Source: Nitrosomonadales bacterium (GTDB taxonomy: Bacteria; Pseudomonadota; Gammaproteobacteria; Burkholderiales; Methylophilaceae). Taken from it: DNA of 10,819 nucleotides. Below the pieces are notes generated by a model, which saw only the letters and a list, made by a program, of their open reading frames with translations, was not told where the DNA came from and ran no database searches. The translations under genes were made by a program, and so were the position numbers. The DNA lies in contig JABHXS010000169.1 in the NCBI GenBank assembly GCA_018657165.1, forward strand, positions 1-10,819. Direction: 5' to 3'. Shown piece by piece: positions 8,019-10,819 of the stretch; the stretch's first letter is position 1; each line of letters opens with the position of its first letter.

Positions 8019-8047
8019 TTGACCGAAGGGCTTATTTAGGCTATATT
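8019..8047 (+). promoter_or_regulatory. Promoter of the tRNA operon
   Basis: TTGACC at 8019-8024 and TATATT at 8042-8047 are separated by exactly 17 bp. Transcription would start near 8054, about two bases before the tRNA-Pro gene. The discriminator (TGCGCGT) is GC-rich, the hallmark of stable-RNA promoters repressed by ppGpp and DksA. This is the best-formed promoter in the window. Confidence 0.8.
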
Positions 8048-8055
8048 TGCGCGTT

Positions 8056-8132
8056 CGGGGTGTAGCGTAGCCTGGTAGCGCGCCTGCTTTGGGAGCAGGA
8101 TGTCGGGAGTTCGAATCTCTCCACCCCGACCA
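8056..8132 (+). tRNA. tRNA-Pro (UGG)
   Basis: The cloverleaf closes fully. Acceptor CGGGGTG (8056-8062) pairs with CACCCCG (8122-8128). The anticodon stem CCTGC/GCAGG encloses the loop TTTGGGA, with anticodon TGG at 8090-8092. The T-loop is TTCGAAT. Discriminator A8129 is followed by an encoded CCA (8130-8132). Confidence 0.96.
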
Positions 8133-8171
8133 TATAAAAAAAAGTAAATGCAAGCCCGTAAAATGCTTTAC

Positions 8172-8177
8172 TATAAT
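8172..8177 (+). promoter_or_regulatory. Possible internal -10 box before tRNA-Arg
   Basis: A perfect TATAAT lies in the 54-bp Pro-Arg spacer, nine bases before the tRNA-Arg gene. There is no convincing -35 box at 16-18 bp, where the sequence reads TGCAAG or close to it. It may be a weak internal promoter or chance in AT-rich spacer. Confidence 0.3.
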
Positions 8178-8186
8178 TTAAGTTAG

Positions 8187-8263
8187 CTGCCCGTAGCTCA
8201 GCTGGATAGAGCATCTGCCTTCTAAGCAGGGGGTCACAGGTTCGAATCCTGTCGGGCAGGCCA
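8187..8263 (+). tRNA. tRNA-Arg (UCU)
   Basis: Acceptor CTGCCCG (8187-8193) pairs with CGGGCAG (8253-8259). The D-stem is GCTC/GAGC. The anticodon loop CTTCTAA carries TCT at 8221-8223 and the T-loop is TTCGAAT. Discriminator G8260 and an encoded CCA (8261-8263) complete it. The anticodon reads AGA, the arginine codon that dominates the housekeeping genes here. The first base pair is C-G rather than the more usual G-C. Confidence 0.94.
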
Positions 8264-8271
8264 ATCTTTAT

Positions 8272-8348
8272 GGTGGCTGTAGCTCAGTTGGTAGAGCCCT
8301 GGATTGTGATTCCAGTTGTCGTGGGTTCGAGCCCCATCAGCCACCCCA
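8272..8348 (+). tRNA. tRNA-His (GUG)
   Basis: Acceptor GTGGCTG (8273-8279) pairs with CAGCCAC (8338-8344). The extra G at position -1, the histidine identity element, is G8272 opposite C8345. The anticodon stem CTGGA/TCCAG holds GTG at 8306-8308. CCA is encoded at 8346-8348. Only eight bases separate it from tRNA-Arg, so the two are co-transcribed. Its 3' end marks the change to the compositionally different segment downstream. Confidence 0.96.
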
Positions 8349-8362
8349 AATTCTGGGGGTTT
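8344..8362 (+). terminator. Possible terminator of the tRNA operon
   Basis: CCCCA (8344-8348, overlapping the tRNA-His 3' end) can pair with TGGGG (8354-8358) around a five-base loop, and GTTT follows. The T-tract is poor and the stem competes with the tRNA fold, so this may instead be a 3'-end processing context. Confidence 0.35.
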
Positions 8363-8792
8363 CCCCTTATTACCTTCCTTCAAAAACCCTAAAAAATCAT
8401 CGAAATGTCCTTAGTAAAAGGACGAGAGAAGGACAGGATTTCTGCCTTATCTACACTTTAGAATATCATAAATTAGTCGAGTGACGCATACTACAATAGA
8501 CCCCACGCCCCGGGTACCCCCTCAATTTAAAACTGGGACTCCTATCTACCCCTATACATTCTAATCTGCACAAACGATCTGTATGATTTTTCAAAACACA
8601 CCCCCTATGAAATAGCAAAGGCTATACAAAAAATATTTCCAGCAAAATTCCCCAATACCTAATTTGTACCCTTCAATACTCAGGGGGTAAGATAGTGAAA
8701 TATATATTTTTAATATCGCGAACCCATTTGATGTTTTAGCCCCTCTTAGTAAGTAAGAGCAAAACTAATATCAATTAACCAAGGAGATCAGT
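8349..8792 (+). other. Gene-free 444-bp intergenic region with C-rich boxes and small hairpins
   Basis: No convincing gene is seen on either strand. Small hairpins are present: GTCCTT/AAGGAC (8407-8412 with 8418-8423), ATAGC/GCTAT (8612-8616 with 8621-8625) and CTCTTA/TAAGAG (8743-8748 with 8754-8759). The last lies in the leader of the next gene. C-run boxes recur: TACCCCCT at 8515, TACCCCTA at 8547, ACCCCCTAT at 8600 and the inverted AGGGGGTA at 8682-8689. A weak promoter candidate is TTGTAC (8664-8669), 18 bp, TAAGAT (8688-8693). The segment could hold a leader RNA, operator sites or the remains of an integration event. Nothing decides between them. Confidence 0.5.
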
Positions 8793-9005
8793 ATGTTTTA
8801 TATCAAAAATCTTCCCGCCTGGGAGCGAGTTTTACGGATACTAGTTAGCATATTCGCACTATATTACGTATATCAAAACTGGGGGCAATCCAATCTGGAC
8901 ATTGCCATGGGTGTTATTGGCGCAATGTTGGCGATGACCGGCATGATGGGTTTTTGTCCAATGTGTGCAATGGTTGGTAGAAAGCTCGACAAGGTTGAGC
9001 AGTAA
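8793..9005 (+). CDS. Small DUF2892-type inner-membrane protein with CPMC motif
   Basis: The 70-residue product fits DUF2892, the YgaP-like two-helix membrane domain. The start is typical (YIKNLPAWERVLRILVSI). Hydrophobic helix 1 runs about residues 13-30 and helix 2 about 36-60. Helix 2 ends in GFCPMCAMVG with Cys55 and Cys58, a variant of the family's conserved FCPxY/C end. The CxxC could bind a metal or react with thiol or sulfur species, but this is inference. In other bacteria the domain occurs alone or fused to rhodanese. A strong AAGGAG (8781-8786) supports the ATG. Its TAA shares one base with the ATG of the sigma factor gene, so the two are translationally coupled and likely act together. 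Low AGA use and higher G+C set it apart from the operons upstream. Confidence 0.8.
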   Translation: MFYIKNLPAWERVLRILVSIFALYYVYQNWGQSNLDIAMGVIGAMLAMTGMMGFCPMCAMVGRKLDKVEQ

Positions 9006-9529
9006 TGCGTGTCAATATTGATCGTAATAACCTGATCTATGCCGCCCAAACAGGGGATGCAAAAGCCATTAATAGCCTTTTGGTGGTGTGTCAGGCAGAT
9101 GTCCGCCGTTACGCTCGTAAGCATTGTCACATCAGCGACATTGACGATGCCGTTCAAGAGTCTTTATTGATTGTCTCAAAAAAAATCCAACACCTTAAAA
9201 CCATCGCTGCATTTAGTTCATGGCTCTTTACGGTCATCAAACGCGAATGTCACAGACTCTCAAGAGCAATGTTTAAGCATGAGGCACTTGAAGAGGATGC
9301 AGTTAATGAGGAGTTAGCAAAGCGGCCCACAGATGAATTACGGATTGACTTAGCGGCTGCCTTGGAAAGTTTGCCAGCACATTATCTGGAAGTCTTGTTG
9401 TTGAGAGATTTCGAAGAATTAACCATCGCAGAAATCGCGCAACGGCTTGATGAACAAAAAGGGGCCATTAAAAGTAGGTTGCACCGTGCAAGAGAGTTAG
9501 TTCGGGAATATTTAATGGGTTCCGAATGA
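9005..9529 (+). CDS. ECF-type RNA polymerase sigma factor
   Basis: The 174-residue protein has the two-domain layout of ECF sigma factors. Sigma region 2 covers about residues 10-87, including DIDDAVQESLLIVSKKI and the -10-binding part AAFSSWLFTVIKRECHRLSR. A charged linker follows at about 88-112. Region 4 runs from 115 to 170 with LESLPAHYLEVLLLRDFEELT and the helix-turn-helix IAEIAQRLDEQKGAIKSRLHRAREL. It would direct RNA polymerase to a small regulon, probably including the genes around it. No soluble zinc anti-sigma (ZAS/ChrR type) is adjacent in the window. The overlapping DUF2892 membrane protein is the only nearby candidate partner. Cys29 and the HCH triplet at 40-42 in region 2 are noteworthy but of unknown meaning. 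Arginine codons are mostly CGN, unlike the AGA of infB to pnp. Confidence 0.9.
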   Translation: MRVNIDRNNLIYAAQTGDAKAINSLLVVCQADVRRYARKHCHISDIDDAVQESLLIVSKKIQHLKTIAAFSSWLFTVIKRECHRLSRAMFKHEALEEDAVNEELAKRPTDELRIDLAAALESLPAHYLEVLLLRDFEELTIAEIAQRLDEQKGAIKSRLHRARELVREYLMGSE

Positions 9530-9598
9530 GGTAGGAGTGAGTAGCTGGTAGTCGGGAATTGCTGTTATTTATATTAACTTAATGAAGGAGTTTTAAAA

Positions 9599-10171
9599 AT
9601 GAAGAATCGTTCAATTTTATGTGCAATGGCTGTAACTTCAGTATTAGCAATGTCTAGCCTCTCAGTGCTTGCCGCCGCATGTGGAGCTAAATGTGGTGCA
9701 AAGTGTAGGCCATCGGCTTCAACTTCTAAATGTGGGGCAAAATGTGGGGCTAAATGTGGGGCAAAATGTGGGGCAAAATGTGGGGCTAAATGTGGGGCTA
9801 AATGTGGGGCAAAGGCTGATGCTAAATTAATTCAAAGACCAGCGGGATATAAGCCCAATTATCCCATTACTCCTGCGACAGTCGCAGCGGGCGAAAAGTT
9901 ATTCAAAAATACTAAACTATCAAGCAATGGTATGTCATGTGCCACCTGTCATGCTGGCTTGAAGTCTTATAGCGCTACTTTCAAGACTGACTTTCCACAC
10001 AAAGTGAATATGGCTAGTAATAATTATGGGGTGCCCAGCATTCATTTAGACGAAGTAGTTCAAATGTGTATGGATGGTCCCATGGCTGCCAAACCATTTG
10101 ACTGGAAGTCCCCAGACCTTGCTAACTTAGTGGCTTTTATTTCTGAGGAGCAAAAGAAATTTGCAGATTAG
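9599..10171 (+). CDS. Exported CGAK-repeat protein fused to c-type cytochrome domain
   Basis: The 190-residue product begins with a Sec signal peptide: KNR, a hydrophobic core at 5-24, and a probable cleavage near Ala25-Ala27. The mature N-terminus is a cysteine-repeat region: CGAK at 28 and 32, C36 in a short spacer, then seven perfect CGAK units with Cys at 45, 49, 53, 57, 61, 65 and 69. From about 78 a cytochrome c domain follows. It starts with TPATVAAGEKLF and has the heme site CATCH at 114-118 (His118 proximal ligand). Its C-terminal QMCMDGPMAAKPFDWKSPDLANLVAFI has methionines 156, 158 and 162 as possible distal ligands. It should be periplasmic. The repeat could bind copper, zinc or iron, carry thiols, or be modified like other Cys-repeat precursors. 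A good AAGGAG (9585-9590) precedes the ATG. Confidence 0.82.
   Translation: MKNRSILCAMAVTSVLAMSSLSVLAAACGAKCGAKCRPSASTSKCGAKCGAKCGAKCGAKCGAKCGAKCGAKADAKLIQRPAGYKPNYPITPATVAAGEKLFKNTKLSSNGMSCATCHAGLKSYSATFKTDFPHKVNMASNNYGVPSIHLDEVVQMCMDGPMAAKPFDWKSPDLANLVAFISEEQKKFAD
9731..9814 (+). repeat. 12-bp tandem repeat encoding CGAK, seven units
   Basis: Seven adjacent units of TGTGGGGC(A/T)AA(A/G) run without interruption. Two diverged units lie upstream at 9680-9703. Only the wobble position of the Ala codon and the last base vary. The near identity of the DNA indicates expansion by slippage, so unit number probably differs between strains. Confidence 0.97.
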
Positions 10172-10176
10172 AGAAT

Positions 10177-10818
10177 ATGCATTCAGATGACATTCAAATC
10201 CTTAAGGCAAACTTCCTCAAAGCGAGCAATAGCTTAAGGAGTGCTAATATTAATCTCATTGATGAGTTGACCAAGGACGCAAACCTAGCTGATAAAAGGA
10301 TTCCAAAAGATGAGGCCCTGCATTTTCCTCAAGACGATGTCATTGATAGCCAAACTGGATGCCAGTATTTTATGCATCGACATTCCTCAGAATATGCAGA
10401 AGACTTCACGCACATTCATTTCTTTAAGCGCTGGAGACCATCTGAATTAAATCTTCCTGAAGGTAATACTATCCCAACCCATTTGGCAGCCTTAGAAATT
10501 AGCTCTGTGGGTAAGCCTTTGGGTTGGTTTACTTTAAACCAATGGGTTCTCGGTGATTATTGGCAAGCAGCGGATGCCACTATTGCCTTATTCGATGACT
10601 GGGCAATACGCAATCCAGACTCGGGACGTGGTGACTCTATGAATCCAATTTGTCATGAATGGCTAGTAGCTTTAATACAGTTAAATCTTCATGGAACGAT
10701 CCGTGACTTACTAGAGGAGCGAGATCAAAAACTAGATTCGATGGTTGACCAAAACCCCAATAAAAATGTTTTAGAAGATCGCACTATTGAAATATTTGGA
10801 TATAAAAGCATCAATTAA
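10177..10818 (+). CDS. DUF6969-like protein
   Basis: The 213-residue cytoplasmic-looking protein has no signal peptide or membrane helix. Its pattern agrees with what I recall of DUF6969, a family without known function. GCQYFMHRHSSEYAEDFTHIHFF occupies residues 61-83. THLAALEISSVGKPLGWFTLNQWVLGDYW covers 101-129. A C-terminal segment ends in LLEERDQKLDSMVDQ, then NVLEDRTIEI. His67, His69, Glu72, His79, His81 and His102 form a cluster able to hold a metal, though this is only suggested by the residues. The ATG lies five bases after the stop of the CGAK-cytochrome gene with no strong Shine-Dalgarno sequence, implying one operon and a related job. The stop falls one base before the window end, so further genes of the unit may follow unseen. 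Confidence 0.7.
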   Translation: MHSDDIQILKANFLKASNSLRSANINLIDELTKDANLADKRIPKDEALHFPQDDVIDSQTGCQYFMHRHSSEYAEDFTHIHFFKRWRPSELNLPEGNTIPTHLAALEISSVGKPLGWFTLNQWVLGDYWQAADATIALFDDWAIRNPDSGRGDSMNPICHEWLVALIQLNLHGTIRDLLEERDQKLDSMVDQNPNKNVLEDRTIEIFGYKSIN

Positions 10819-10819
10819 A

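Noticed and set aside
8507..8518. A CCCCGGGTACC stretch like a cloning polylinker (SmaI/KpnI).
   Set aside because: Flanking bases do not continue as any vector polylinker I know. An 11-base match is explained by chance in a C-rich segment.
8873..9157. Antisense 94-residue open frame across the DUF2892/sigma junction.
   Set aside because: Both overlapping + strand genes have clear family features and start signals. The antisense product resembles nothing.
8716..9580. Similar CG(C/G)GAA(C/T)(C/T) boxes upstream of the DUF2892-type gene (about 8717) and the CGAK gene (about 9553), as a shared ECF -35 element.
   Set aside because: No common -10 element at a matching distance could be found, so two short boxes are too little evidence for a promoter call.
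9680..9682. Cys28 after AAA as a lipoprotein attachment site.
   Set aside because: The lipobox would need Leu at -3, where there is Ala (Leu is at -4). A normal signal peptidase I site fits as well or better.
9731..9814. Tandem repeats that could be mistaken for a CRISPR array.
   Set aside because: Units are 12 bp with no spacers, lie in frame inside a gene and encode CGAK.

Overview
The window looks like the chromosome of an AT-rich gammaproteobacterium. The gene order nusA-infB-rbfA-truB-rpsO-pnp, a DksA with all four zinc cysteines, a NusA tail ending in ARAPWF-V, and tRNA genes that encode their own CCA all fit that class. A marine sulfur-oxidising (SUP05/Thioglobus-like) lineage is possible, but this is only an impression from base composition and protein style. 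No marker in the window settles the genus.

Region 1 (1-6443, + strand) is a translation and RNA-metabolism operon: the last 30 codons of nusA, infB (IF2), rbfA, truB, then rpsO (S15) behind its own promoter, an attenuator or terminator, and pnp (PNPase) with a leader hairpin. A short bidirectional hairpin closes it. Region 2 (6437-7920, - strand) is a convergent folD-dksA pair. The DksA carries an unusual lysine-rich N-terminal tail made by an exact 45-bp tandem duplication. Region 3 (8019-8362, + strand) is a tRNA operon, Pro(UGG)-Arg(UCU)-His(GUG), with a strong promoter whose discriminator is GC-rich.

Region 4 (8349-10819, + strand) differs in character. It starts right after the tRNA-His gene with about 440 bp of C-run-rich sequence without a gene. 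Four small genes follow: a DUF2892-type membrane protein with a CPMC motif, an ECF-type sigma factor that overlaps it by one base, an exported protein with (CGAK)n cysteine repeats fused to a CXXCH c-type cytochrome domain, and a DUF6969-like protein with a histidine cluster. The composition is visibly richer in G+C and arginine codons shift from AGA towards CGN. A tRNA-adjacent acquired cassette is a reasonable reading.

Together, regions 1-3 are housekeeping: translation, RNA turnover, the stringent response and one-carbon metabolism. The cassette in region 4 is the part least explained by known biology. A regulator, a membrane thiol protein, a cysteine-repeat cytochrome and a histidine-rich partner suggest redox, metal or thiol handling in the envelope, but no function can be assigned from the sequence alone.
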